A stretch of DNA of 22,567 nt from JAMWZF01 sp041628615 (GTDB taxonomy: Bacteria; Pseudomonadota; Alphaproteobacteria; Rhodobacterales; Rhodobacteraceae). The translations under genes and the position numbers were made by a program. Location: positions 1 through 22,567 of the forward strand of contig JBFKOW010000036.1 in assembly GCA_041628615.1 (NCBI GenBank), given 5' to 3'. The notes under the pieces were generated by a model. It did not search any database, was not told the origin of the DNA, and worked only from the letters and a program-made list of their open reading frames with translations. Numbering within the stretch: the stretch's first letter is position 1; each line of letters opens with the position of its first letter. Shown here in pieces: positions 1 to 7,088 of the stretch.

Positions 1-432
1 ATGGCACCGATTCTGCATCTCCAAAAGCTGTCCGTCGGCACCGAAAGCGTCGAGGACCTCGCCGCCTGGCAGGCGACCCGCCGGGCGCAGGCCCCGGACG
101 GCCTGCCGCGCCACGTCACCCGGATGTGGCCGAAGCGCGAGGCGGACCTGCTGAACGGCGGCTCGATCTACTGGGTCATCAAGGGCACGATCCTGTGCCG
201 GCAGGCGATCGCCCGGCTCGATCCCCACGACGGCGCCGATGGCATCCGCCGCTGCGCCATCGTCCTGCATCCCGAGCTGATCCGGGTCGCCCCGACCCCG
301 CGCCGGGCCTTCCAGGGCTGGCGCTACCTCGCGGCCGGGGACGCCCCGCGCGACCTGCCGGCCGGCCGTCAGTCCGAGGACCCGTTGCCGCCGAAACTGT
401 CGGCGGCGCTGGCCGAGATCGGCGTGCTCTGA
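1..432 (+). CDS. DUF1489 family protein
   Basis: A 143-residue soluble protein that I recognise as a DUF1489 member, a family common in Alphaproteobacteria with no established function. Its N-terminus (LHLQKLSVGTESVEDLAAWQ, about residues 5-24) and the central block LPRHVTRMWPKR...GGSIYWVIKG (about residues 36-62) are the family's typical opening and core. The length matches the usual size of about 140 residues. There is no signal peptide or membrane segment. The ATG lies at the first base of the window, so promoter and ribosome binding site are not visible. The gene runs convergently into the DUF6973-like gene with only three bases between the two stop codons and no room for a terminator. 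Family assignment is fairly sure; function is unknown. Confidence 0.85.
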   Translation: MAPILHLQKLSVGTESVEDLAAWQATRRAQAPDGLPRHVTRMWPKREADLLNGGSIYWVIKGTILCRQAIARLDPHDGADGIRRCAIVLHPELIRVAPTPRRAFQGWRYLAAGDAPRDLPAGRQSEDPLPPKLSAALAEIGVL

Positions 433-435
433 GCC

Positions 436-879
436 TCAGTAGGGGTAGGGCTGCCCCGGCGCCGGCGGCGCGGTGGTCAGTTCGCCGGCGAGCAGCGCCG
501 CATGGCACAGCGCCGCCAGCGTGGCGTCGGTCGCTTCCGGGTTGTCCCGCCCGATCCGGATCCCCACCGCGTTGTTGGCGAGGTCCATCGCCCGCTCGCC
601 CGCCGGGTTCGAGGAATAGGCCTCGTGCGCGGTGGTGAACTCGAAGGCCCCGGACGGGCCGATATCGCGGGCCAGCAGCGCCGACCAGTAGCAGTGCCGG
701 AAGGCGTCGCCGCTGCCGTTGTGGAGCCCGGCACCGGGGAACCGGCTGCGCGCCTCGGCCAGCGCGGTCTGCGCCGCCTCCCAGATCTCGTCGATCTGCC
801 AGGGATGCTGGATCAGGTAGGATTTCTCGGCCGGGGTCAGGTCGGTCCAGATGCCCTTGCGGACGTAGCCGTCGTTCAT
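436..879 (-). CDS. DUF6973-like protein of unknown function
   Basis: A 147-residue protein without signal peptide. Visible conserved-looking blocks are TPAEKSYLIQHP (residues 15-26), DAFRHCYW (58-65), AHE (84-86) and MDLANNAVG (98-106). This D-x-F-R-H-x-Y-W / A-H-E / M-D-x-x-N-N pattern resembles the uncharacterised DUF6973 family as I remember it; the clustered His, Asp and Glu residues could form a metal or catalytic site, but that is inference. I chose the ATG at 879 because a strong GAGGGGGG ribosome binding site lies just upstream and the product begins with a normal N-terminus; the same frame is open further upstream only by GC bias. It follows the BamE-like gene by 11 bases, so the two are probably co-transcribed. 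The C-terminal Pro-rich tail (PPAPGQPYPY) looks disordered. Confidence 0.65.
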   Translation of the reverse strand: MNDGYVRKGIWTDLTPAEKSYLIQHPWQIDEIWEAAQTALAEARSRFPGAGLHNGSGDAFRHCYWSALLARDIGPSGAFEFTTAHEAYSSNPAGERAMDLANNAVGIRIGRDNPEATDATLAALCHAALLAGELTTAPPAPGQPYPY

Positions 880-890
880 CGCCGCCCCCC

Positions 891-1283
891 TCAGTCCCGC
901 ACGATCTCGGCCCGGACCACCCGTCCGCCGCCGTCGAAGTCCATCACCAGCCAGTGCGAATCGACCCCGAAGCCGCGCTGGCTTTCGGACAGCCAGTAGA
1001 CGAGGTCCCGGTCGGCGAAATACGGCGTGTCGGTGGGCGGGCCGAGCCTGTCCTCGACCTCGGGACGGGTCAGGCCGGTCAGGGTGCCGCCGGCGATCAG
1101 CGCCTCGGCCATCGCCAGCCGCGGGAACGGGTCGGTGTAGATGCGGCCCTCGTCGCGCCAGACCGCCGGGTCGAATGTCATCGCCGTCCCTCCTCCGTCG
1201 CCCGACGCGGCGACATGCCAGACCGCCCCCGCGCCGAGCAGCGCCAGAACCGCCAATCCGATCGCGAGCCGTGCCGGTGCCAT
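891..1283 (-). CDS. Membrane-anchored BamE/SmpA-like small protein
   Basis: A 130-residue protein with one hydrophobic N-terminal segment (residues 6-26) and no lipobox cysteine, so it is probably anchored in the inner membrane by its N-terminus with the rest in the periplasm. The C-terminal part has the pattern TRPEVEDRLGPPTDTPYF (72-89), then VYWLSE, then WLVMDFDGGGRVVRAEIV (111-128). This resembles the SmpA/OmlA (BamE) fold, where a helix ending in LG-x-P is followed by beta strands. Fold similarity is inferred from pattern only; I cannot assign a function. The start at 1283 is preceded by AAAGGA about ten bases upstream; an internal ATG at residue 35 would remove the membrane segment. It lies 35 bases after hisG in the same direction with no clear terminator between, so it may be read from the his operon. 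Confidence 0.6.
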   Translation of the reverse strand: MAPARLAIGLAVLALLGAGAVWHVAASGDGGGTAMTFDPAVWRDEGRIYTDPFPRLAMAEALIAGGTLTGLTRPEVEDRLGPPTDTPYFADRDLVYWLSESQRGFGVDSHWLVMDFDGGGRVVRAEIVRD

Positions 1284-1318
1284 CGGCCAAGATCCTTTCA
1301 GGGCGACGCTAGCACAGG

Positions 1319-2008
1319 TCAGCCGATCCTTTCGACGATTTCCGCAAGCGTCGCGCGGGTGGCGTCGGTCCAGTCCGCCCGGCGCGACCGGAACAGCGTC
1401 GCCTGGCTCTGGTGGATCACCCCGTCCGACAGGATCCGGAGCCCGTTGGCGCGCAGCGTGTCGCCGGTCGAGGTGATGTCGGCGATCGCCTCGGCGGCCT
1501 CGTTGCGCACCGTGCCCTCGGTCGCGCCCTGGCTGTCCACCAGCCGGTAGTCGGCCACCCCGGCCTCGCGCAGGAATTCGCGGACCAGCCGGTGATACTT
1601 GGTGGCGATGCGCAGCCGGTGGCCGTGGCGCCGCCGGAACGCCGCCGCCGCGCCGTCGAGATCGTCGAGCGTGTCGACGTCGATCCAGCCCGCCGGCACC
1701 GCGATCACCAGCGTCGCGCCGCCGAAGCCGAGCCGGGCGACCTCCTCGACCTTCTGGTCCCAGGCGACCAGCTTCTCGCGCACGAGGTCCGAGCCGGTGA
1801 CCCCGAGGTGGATCCGCCCGGCGGCCAGTTCGCGCGGGATCTCGCCCGCCGACAGGAGTTGCAGGTCGACCCCGTCCAGCCCCTCGACCGACCCGGCATA
1901 TTCGCGGTCGTCCTCGCTGCGGCGCAGGGCGATGCCGCGGGCGGCGAACCAGTCGAAGGTCTTGTCCATGAGCCGGCCCTTGGAGGGCACGCCGAGCCGC
2001 AGGGTCAT
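1319..2008 (-). CDS. hisG: ATP phosphoribosyltransferase, short form (HisG)
   Basis: Catalyses the first step of histidine synthesis, joining ATP and PRPP to phosphoribosyl-ATP, in the cytoplasm. At 229 residues it is the short form, which lacks the C-terminal regulatory domain of the E. coli type (about 299 residues) and needs HisZ. The N-terminus LRLGVPSKGRLMDKT (3-17), the LGVTGSDLVREK segment (68-79) and the PRPP-binding loop ADITSTGDTLRANGL (176-190) are all typical. Its ATG overlaps the hisZ stop codon by four bases (ATGA at 2005-2008), which fits translational coupling and the need for equal amounts of the two subunits. It is the third gene of hisS-hisZ-hisG. Nothing appears truncated. 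Confidence is high. Confidence 0.97.
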   Translation of the reverse strand: MTLRLGVPSKGRLMDKTFDWFAARGIALRRSEDDREYAGSVEGLDGVDLQLLSAGEIPRELAAGRIHLGVTGSDLVREKLVAWDQKVEEVARLGFGGATLVIAVPAGWIDVDTLDDLDGAAAAFRRRHGHRLRIATKYHRLVREFLREAGVADYRLVDSQGATEGTVRNEAAEAIADITSTGDTLRANGLRILSDGVIHQSQATLFRSRRADWTDATRATLAEIVERIG

Positions 2009-3093
2009 GCCGCGCCCTCCGCCGCCAGCACCAGTTCCGGCCGGATCACCCCGCCCACCGCCGGCACCCCGCCGCGGCCCCGGCCCAGCACCGCGGTCAG
2101 CGCGTCGTAGCGCCCGCCGGTGGCCAGCGGCGGCCCCGCCGGGTCGGCGCCGTGGAAGCCGAAGACGAAGCCGTCGTAGTATTCCATCGAGGTGCGGCCG
2201 AAACTGGCCTCGAAGGCCAGGTCGTCCACCGCGACGCCGCGCGCCGCCAGCGCCTCGGCCCGCGCCGCGAGCCGGTCCCGGGCCGGGCCCAGCGCCGGCA
2301 GGTCCACCGCGATGTCGGCCAGCGCGCCCAGCACGTTGGGCAGGGTCTCGCGCAGCGACAGCACGGCGTCGATCAGGTCGAGTTCGCCCTGCCCGATCGG
2401 CGGCGTGGCGGCGTCCTCGCGCAGCGCGGCGATCCGGGCGGCGATCTCGTCCTGGCGGCGCAGGCCCTGCAGCGGCGGCATGTCGGCCATCGGGTCGGCG
2501 GCGGCGAGCAGCGCGGCGCGGGCCGGCGGCACCGGGCTGCGGCCGCCGAACCGGTCGAGCAGTTGCCGGAACCGGCGCGGCCGCCAGATGTGCCGGCGCA
2601 GCGCCGCCTTGCGCGCCTCGGTGGTGGCGAGCCCGTCGACGGCGGCCAGCAGGACCCCGAAATCCCCGGTCACCGCCCGCCGCGCGGCGCCGTCCAGCGC
2701 CCCGGCGATGGTGGCGAAGACCTCGGCATCGGCGGCGGCCGGATCGGGGTGGCCCAGCACCTCGAAGCCCACCTGCAGATACTCGATCGGCCGGGTCTCG
2801 TCGGTTTCCTGCCGCCGGAACACGGGGCCGAGATAGGTGTAGCGGGCCTCGCCCGCGCCTTTCGCCATCTGCGCCATGTGCGCCTCGACCACCGGCACGG
2901 TGAAGTCGGGCCGCAGCATCAGCTCGCCGCGGATCGGGTCGGCGGTGACGTAGGCGCGGGCGCGGATGTCCTCGCCGTAGAGGTCGAGCAGGGTGTCGGC
3001 GGGCAGCAGGAACGGGGTCTCGACCGGCACCGCGCCGGCCGCCTCGAAGGCGGCGCGGATCGCCTCGCCCCGGAGCGCGGCGGGGCTCGTCAC
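2005..3093 (-). CDS. hisZ: ATP phosphoribosyltransferase regulatory subunit (HisZ)
   Basis: A 362-residue paralogue of histidyl-tRNA synthetase that does not charge tRNA but binds short HisG and gives it activity and histidine feedback control. Class II synthetase-like elements are visible: PVETPFLLPADTLLDLYGED (23-42), ELMLRPDFTVPVVEAHM (57-73), YTYLGPVFRRQ (85-95), and near the C-terminus a YYDGFVF segment followed by GGRYDALT. The anticodon-binding domain of true HisRS is absent. I start it at the GTG at 3093, which overlaps the hisS stop as GTGA (3090-3093), because the protein then begins with the expected SPAALRGEAIRAAFEAAG helix. The open frame continues upstream through hisS only as a high-GC artefact. 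A GTG start with a four-base overlap argues that its translation depends on ribosomes finishing hisS. Confidence 0.95.
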   Translation of the reverse strand: MTSPAALRGEAIRAAFEAAGAVPVETPFLLPADTLLDLYGEDIRARAYVTADPIRGELMLRPDFTVPVVEAHMAQMAKGAGEARYTYLGPVFRRQETDETRPIEYLQVGFEVLGHPDPAAADAEVFATIAGALDGAARRAVTGDFGVLLAAVDGLATTEARKAALRRHIWRPRRFRQLLDRFGGRSPVPPARAALLAAADPMADMPPLQGLRRQDEIAARIAALREDAATPPIGQGELDLIDAVLSLRETLPNVLGALADIAVDLPALGPARDRLAARAEALAARGVAVDDLAFEASFGRTSMEYYDGFVFGFHGADPAGPPLATGGRYDALTAVLGRGRGGVPAVGGVIRPELVLAAEGAA

Positions 3094-4574
3094 GCGCCCG
3101 CGCCGCCGCCGAGGATGCGCCGGACGGTGGCGACGAGGTCGCCGACCGGCACCTCGACCTGCGCCGGCTGGTCCTTCCATTCCTCGAGGCTCGCCGTTTC
3201 GGCGATCTTCGCGCCCAGCACGAGGTCCTTGACCTGCACCACGCCGCGCGCCGCCTCGTCGGCGCCCTGGATCACCGCGACGGGCGATCCGCGCCGGTCG
3301 GCATACTTGAGCTGGTTGCCGAAGTTCTTGGGATTGCCGAGGTAGACCTCGGCCCGGATTCCGGCGGCGCGCAGCGACGCGGCCATCGCCTGGTAATCGG
3401 CCATCCGGTCGCGGTCCATCACGGTGACGACGACCGGCCCCTTCCAGAGATCCGAGTCGCCGACCTTTCCCTTGGCGTAGAGAGCGGCCAACAGCCGGTC
3501 CACCCCGATGGACACCCCCACCGCCGGCACCGCCTGCCCGGTGAAGCGCTTCACGAGGTCGTCGTAGCGCCCGCCCCCGGCGACCGACCCGAACTGCCGC
3601 GGGCGGCCCTTGTCGTCGGTGATCTCGAAGGTCAGTTCCGCCTCGAACACCGGCCCGGTGTAGTAGCCGAGGCCGCGGACCACCGAAGGATCGATCTCGA
3701 TCCGGTCCGGACCGTAGCCAGCAGCGGCGAGGTGGCCTGCGATCTCGGCCAGTTCGGCCACGCCCTCGGCGCCGATCGCCGAGGCCCCGACGGCGGCTTC
3801 GAGGTTGGCGAGGGTGGCGGCCCGGTCGGCGCCCTTCGATGTCAGGAAGGCCAGCACCGGCTCGGCCTGCGCCCCGGTCAGCCCGACGCCGTCGATATAG
3901 GCCCCCGAAGCGTCCAGCCTCCCCTTGCCCAGCAGTTCGCGCACGCCCTCGGCCCCGACCTTGTCGAACTTGTCGATGGTGCGCAGCACGTCGGCCCGTT
4001 TCGCCTCGTCGGAAACTCCGGTCGCCTCCAGAACCCCGTTGAGAACCTTCCGGTTGTTCACCCGCACCACGTAGTCGCCGCGCGGTATGCCCACGGCCTC
4101 CAGGGCGTCGCAGAGCATGGCGCAGATCTCGGCGTCGGCGGCCATGCTGGCGGTGCCCACGGTGTCGGCGTCGCACTGGTAGAACTGGCGGAACCGGCCG
4201 GGACCCGGCTTCTCGTTGCGCCAGACCGGGCCCATCGCGTAGCGCCGGTAGGGCGTCGGCAGGTCGTTGCGGTGCTGGGCGTAGACCCGGGCCAGCGGCG
4301 CGGTCAGGTCGTAGCGCAGCGCCAGCCAGCCCTCGTCGTCGTCCTGCCAGGCGAACACGCCGTCGTTCGGGCGGTCCACGTCGGGCAGGAACTTGCCCAG
4401 CGCCTCCACCGTCTCGACGGCCGAGGATTCCAGCGCGTCGAACCCGAACCGGTGATAGACCTCGGCGATTTTGCCAAGCATTTCCGCGCGTTCGGTGACG
4501 TCCGCGCCGAAGTAGTCGCGAAAGCCCTTGGGCGTCGCGGCCTTGGGGCGCGGGGTTTTCCTGGACTTGGACAT
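3090..4574 (-). CDS. hisS: Histidyl-tRNA synthetase
   Basis: Charges tRNA-His with histidine. The 494-residue product has class II synthetase motif 2 (YRRYAMGPVWRNE...RFRQFYQCD, about 109-136), the histidine-binding signatures GLGYYTG (301-307) and FGSVAGGGRYDDL, and motif 3 (GVSIGVDRL, 353-361), then a C-terminal anticodon-binding domain (VVVTVMDRD onward). I choose the ATG at 4574 (MSKSRKTPRPKAATPKGFRD) because Rhodobacterales HisRS proteins typically start with a short basic stretch before PKGFRDYF. An upstream in-frame ATG at 4610 would add twelve residues that do not look conserved, and neither start has a strong ribosome binding site. It heads hisS-hisZ-hisG, with its stop overlapping hisZ. 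The promoter must lie between 4575 and 4656, where I see no convincing -35/-10 pair. Confidence 0.96.
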   Translation of the reverse strand: MSKSRKTPRPKAATPKGFRDYFGADVTERAEMLGKIAEVYHRFGFDALESSAVETVEALGKFLPDVDRPNDGVFAWQDDDEGWLALRYDLTAPLARVYAQHRNDLPTPYRRYAMGPVWRNEKPGPGRFRQFYQCDADTVGTASMAADAEICAMLCDALEAVGIPRGDYVVRVNNRKVLNGVLEATGVSDEAKRADVLRTIDKFDKVGAEGVRELLGKGRLDASGAYIDGVGLTGAQAEPVLAFLTSKGADRAATLANLEAAVGASAIGAEGVAELAEIAGHLAAAGYGPDRIEIDPSVVRGLGYYTGPVFEAELTFEITDDKGRPRQFGSVAGGGRYDDLVKRFTGQAVPAVGVSIGVDRLLAALYAKGKVGDSDLWKGPVVVTVMDRDRMADYQAMAASLRAAGIRAEVYLGNPKNFGNQLKYADRRGSPVAVIQGADEAARGVVQVKDLVLGAKIAETASLEEWKDQPAQVEVPVGDLVATVRRILGGGAGA

Positions 4575-4656
4575 GGCGGTCGCGGCTCGGGTCTGTGATC
4601 CGCGCCGCATCTAGCGGATGGGGGCCAGCGGGGCAAGGCGCGGACGCGCCGGCCGG

Positions 4657-5115
4657 TCACAGGGGCAGCGCGGTGCTCGACTTGATCTCGCGCAGGGAAA
4701 ACGACGAATTCACCGCCCGCACCGCCGGGGACCGCAGCAGGACGCCGGTCAGGAACCGCTCGTAGGACCGCACGTCGCGGGTCCGTATCTTGAGGATGTA
4801 ATCGTCGGCCCCGGCCACCGCGTGGGCCTCCTGGATCTCGTCATGGGCGGCGATCAGCGCGGCGAAGGCGCGGACCTCGGCCTCGGCATGGTCGGTGAGC
4901 GAGACATGGGCGTAGACGCAGAGCCCCGCGCCGGCCCGGTCCGGGTCGAGCAAGGCCACCCGGCCCCGGATCAGCCCCGCCGCCTCGAACTCCTGCACCC
5001 GCCGCCAGGCCGAGGACTGCGACAGGCCCGCCGCCGCGCCAAGCTGGGCGAGGGTCAGCGTGGCGTCCCGCTGCAGGGCGGCCAGAAGCCGCCGGTCCCG
5101 ATCATCCACTTCCAC
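4657..5115 (-). CDS. Lrp/AsnC family transcriptional regulator
   Basis: A 152-residue regulator with the two-domain Lrp architecture. There is an N-terminal winged helix-turn-helix (residues 4-50, with LTLAQLGAAAGLSQSSAWRR at 20-39 covering the two key helices) and a C-terminal ligand-binding RAM domain (about 65-145) containing the typical GADDYILKI strand (102-110). Such proteins usually sense an amino acid and act as dimers or octamers on 15-bp dyads. It is divergent from phhA across 114 bases, and a 15-bp dyad sits 16 bases upstream of its start, so I infer that it controls phhA and itself, with phenylalanine or tyrosine as a plausible effector. The start is a GTG at 5115. It has no strong ribosome binding site, and a second GTG two codons in (5109) cannot be excluded. 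Family is certain, target is inferred. Confidence 0.93.
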   Translation of the reverse strand: MEVDDRDRRLLAALQRDATLTLAQLGAAAGLSQSSAWRRVQEFEAAGLIRGRVALLDPDRAGAGLCVYAHVSLTDHAEAEVRAFAALIAAHDEIQEAHAVAGADDYILKIRTRDVRSYERFLTGVLLRSPAVRAVNSSFSLREIKSSTALPL

Positions 5116-5130
5116 GATTTGCGCCAGTCC

Positions 5131-5145
5131 TGAAATCCTGTTTCA
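5131..5145. promoter_or_regulatory. 15-bp dyad, candidate Lrp-type operator
   Basis: The sequence TGAAATCCTGTTTCA has 5-base inverted arms (TGAAA / TTTCA) around five bases. Lrp/AsnC regulators commonly bind 15-bp imperfect palindromes of this general shape. It lies between the divergent lrp-family gene and phhA, 16 bases from the regulator's GTG. On the minus strand its edge contains TTGAAA, which could serve as the regulator's own -35 box, so binding would allow autoregulation. A further CTGAAA half-site follows at 5155-5160. Function is inferred from shape and place only. Confidence 0.45.
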
Positions 5146-5179
5146 ACATGGTGCCTGAAAGCGGCATATCTGGGAACCG

Positions 5180-5203
5180 GTTTCGCGGGAAACGGCGGAT
5201 AAT
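5180..5203 (+). promoter_or_regulatory. Candidate phhA -10 box with adjoining dyad
   Basis: GATAAT at 5198-5203 matches the sigma-70 -10 consensus at five of six positions and would start transcription around 5210, about 20 bases before the phhA ATG. No good -35 lies 16-18 bases upstream, which would fit a promoter needing an activator. GTTTC (5180-5184) and GAAAC (5189-5193) form an inverted repeat in the spacer, where a bound regulator would affect polymerase directly. Both are reading-level predictions. Confidence 0.4.
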
Positions 5204-5217
5204 CGGCAGGTCTGCCC

Positions 5218-5224
5218 GAGGTGA
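5218..5224 (+). promoter_or_regulatory. Ribosome binding site fixing the phhA start
   Basis: GAGGTGA lies five bases before the ATG at 5230 and is a near-perfect Shine-Dalgarno sequence. An in-frame GTG at 5221 lies inside this site, so it is very unlikely to be the start. The site therefore sets phhA at 5230. Confidence 0.75.
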
Positions 5225-5229
5225 ACCCG

Positions 5230-6021
5230 ATGCCCGCCGCCCGCCCCTACGCCTCCAGGACCCCCGACGCCCAGGGTCTCTACCGCTACGGTCCCGAGGA
5301 GGACGCGGTCTGGTCGGACCTCGTCGACCGGCAGATGGCCGCCCTGCCCGGCCGGATCGCACCCGAGTTCCTGCGCGGCGTCGAGGCGCTGGGCCTGACC
5401 GCCGGCAAGGTGCCGCAGGTGCGCGACATCGACGCCCGGCTGCGCCGCCTGTCCGGCGCCGGGGTCGAGGGGGTGCCGGCGATCATCCCGCCGCTGGAGT
5501 TCTTCACCCTGCTGAGCCGCCGCCGCTTCCCGGTGGCGACCTTCCTGCGCCGCCGCGAGGACATGGACTACATCGAGGAACCGGACCTGTTCCACGAGGT
5601 CTTCGGCCATTGCCCGATGCTGACCGACCCGGATTTCGCCGATTTCATCGAGCGCGTCGGCCGGACCGCGCTGGCGCTGGGCAAACCGGCCCGCTGGCCG
5701 CTGTTCCGGCTGTTCTGGTTCACGGTGGAATTCGGCATGATCGACACGCCCGCGGGCCTGCGCGGCTACGGCGCCGGGATCGCCTCGTCCCCGGCGGAAC
5801 TGGCCCATGCCACCGGCGGCGCGGCGCTGATCCGGCCCTTCGACCTGCACGAAGTGCTGCGCACGCCCTACCGGATCGACATCCTGCAGCCGGTCTATTT
5901 CGCGATCGAGGATTTCGCACAGCTCAAGGCCGCCTTCGAGACCGACATCGGCGCCGCGATCGGCCGGGCGCGGGCGGCGGGCGACCTGCCGCCGATGTTC
6001 GACCGTCCCGCGGCGGAGTAG
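5230..6021 (+). CDS. phhA: Phenylalanine 4-monooxygenase
   Basis: Hydroxylates phenylalanine to tyrosine using oxygen and tetrahydrobiopterin with a mononuclear non-haem iron, in the cytoplasm. The 263-residue protein is the bacterial catalytic-domain-only form, without the ACT regulatory domain of animal enzymes. The iron ligands are visible: His122 and His127 in HEVFGHCPML (122-131) and Glu167 in FWFTVEFGM (162-170). IIPPLEFFTLLSRRRFPVATF (85-105) and YFAIEDFAQLK near the C-terminus are also typical. The start is the ATG at 5230 with GAGGTGA in front. It is divergent from an Lrp/AsnC regulator. No phhB (pterin carbinolamine dehydratase) lies in the window, so cofactor recycling must be encoded elsewhere. 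Confidence is high. Confidence 0.96.
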   Translation: MPAARPYASRTPDAQGLYRYGPEEDAVWSDLVDRQMAALPGRIAPEFLRGVEALGLTAGKVPQVRDIDARLRRLSGAGVEGVPAIIPPLEFFTLLSRRRFPVATFLRRREDMDYIEEPDLFHEVFGHCPMLTDPDFADFIERVGRTALALGKPARWPLFRLFWFTVEFGMIDTPAGLRGYGAGIASSPAELAHATGGAALIRPFDLHEVLRTPYRIDILQPVYFAIEDFAQLKAAFETDIGAAIGRARAAGDLPPMFDRPAAE

Positions 6022-6053
6022 CGCCCGCCGCCGGCTTGCGCTAAGCGGACGGC

Positions 6054-6266
6054 ATGACCGACCCGACCGAGATCACCGCCCTGCAGGAGCGCATCGCCCA
6101 CCTGACCCGGATGCTGGACGACCTGTCCGACGTGACCGCGGCGCAGGCCGACCGGATCGACACGCTGGAGCGGCGGGTGCGGCTGCTGCTGGAACGTGCG
6201 GCCGAGCGCGAGGCGGACGACGGCGGCAGCCTGCCGATGGCCGACCAGCGCCCGCCGCACTGGTAA
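6054..6266 (+). CDS. slyX: SlyX family protein
   Basis: A 70-residue protein matching SlyX in size (E. coli about 72 residues) and layout. It has a long amphipathic N-terminal helix with heptad-like spacing (ALQERIAHLTRMLDDLSDVTAAQADRI in two pieces, about 9-35; then DTLERRVRLLLER, 36-48), an acidic linker, and the family's characteristic C-terminal PPHW (PPHY in many homologues). SlyX is probably a coiled-coil protein; its biochemical role is not established. It starts 32 bases after the phhA stop in the same direction, so co-transcription is possible although no functional link is evident. It ends six bases short of the convergent lipoprotein gene, with no terminator between. Confidence 0.88.
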   Translation: MTDPTEITALQERIAHLTRMLDDLSDVTAAQADRIDTLERRVRLLLERAAEREADDGGSLPMADQRPPHW

Positions 6267-6272
6267 CGGCGC

Positions 6273-7025
6273 TCAGAGCCCCTCGCGATCGACGGCGGCC
6301 AGCGCGCCGTCATGCAGCAGGATCTCGACCCAGTCCGGCCCGGCGCCGAACCGCTCGTAGACCGTGACGAAGGCTGTATCGGCCCCCAGCCGGTCCAGCC
6401 GGCCGCCGCAGGGCGCGCCGCGCCGCGCGCCGCAGACCCGGCCCTTGATCGCCTCGTAGGCGTTGTCCACCTCGGACCACCGCTGGTTCAGGTTCACATC
6501 CGAGTAGCGGACAAGTTCGTGGGTGCCGACATCGCCCATCAGGACCAGCGCGCCGCTGAACTGCCGGGCGCAACCGTCGGAGAAACCCGTGATGTAGTGG
6601 GTGCGCAGCGTGGTCATCCCCGGCGCGGTGTCCCAGATCTCGAACCCCGACTGCCGGGCGACCCGGCGACCGAGCGCCCGGCCCGAGACCTCGCAATTGG
6701 TGGCGACCCGGCCGTAGGGCACCGCCATCCCGCGCGGGACGCGCGCACCGTCCGGCCCGGGGCCCGGCTGCGCCGCGGCGGCGGTCGTGCCGCCGCCCCC
6801 GCCACGGCCGAAGAGCTGGCCGAGAAAGCCGGGGCCGCCCAGCGCCGGGGCGTCGCCGGTCGGGGCCATCGCGGCGGCGGTGGCGGTGTCGCCGACGGCG
6901 ATGCCGCTCTCGCTGACCCGCTCCACGCCGCGCAGCGGGTCGTCGCAACCGGCGAGCGCCAGCAAGCCGGCGCAGGCCAGCGCCGCAAGTCGCGGGCGCG
7001 GCAGTCGTGAATGATGGCCTCCCAT
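6273..7025 (-). CDS. Lipoprotein of unknown function
   Basis: A 250-residue protein with a classic lipoprotein signal: positive N-region, hydrophobic stretch LAALACAGLLALAGC (13-27), and lipobox Leu-Ala-Gly-Cys with acylated Cys27. Aspartates at +2 and +3 after the cysteine would, by the E. coli sorting rule, favour retention in the inner membrane; whether this rule holds here is not known. A low-complexity Gly/Ala/Pro linker (about 45-95) joins the anchor to a folded domain that begins around ARVPRGMAVPYGRVATNCEVSG. That domain carries three further cysteines (NCEV, DGCAR, RVCGARRGAPCG contains two more), suggesting disulfides. I know similar hypothetical proteins in Rhodobacteraceae but cannot name a function. 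It is 63 bases downstream of the sulfotransferase gene, in the same direction. Confidence 0.8.
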   Translation of the reverse strand: MGGHHSRLPRPRLAALACAGLLALAGCDDPLRGVERVSESGIAVGDTATAAAMAPTGDAPALGGPGFLGQLFGRGGGGGTTAAAAQPGPGPDGARVPRGMAVPYGRVATNCEVSGRALGRRVARQSGFEIWDTAPGMTTLRTHYITGFSDGCARQFSGALVLMGDVGTHELVRYSDVNLNQRWSEVDNAYEAIKGRVCGARRGAPCGGRLDRLGADTAFVTVYERFGAGPDWVEILLHDGALAAVDREGL

Positions 7026-7088
7026 GATGGCAGACCTAGCGCCGCGACCCCGGCGCGTCCATTGTCCAAAAGGCCAACGCGGAGCGGA

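Noticed and set aside
2005..4176. HisZ with a 361-residue N-terminal extension
   Set aside because: The upstream part is hisS read in another frame; the GTG at 3093 overlapping the hisS stop gives the correct HisZ N-terminus.
5221..6021. phhA starting at the GTG at 5221
   Set aside because: The GTG lies inside the GAGGTGA ribosome binding site that serves the ATG at 5230.
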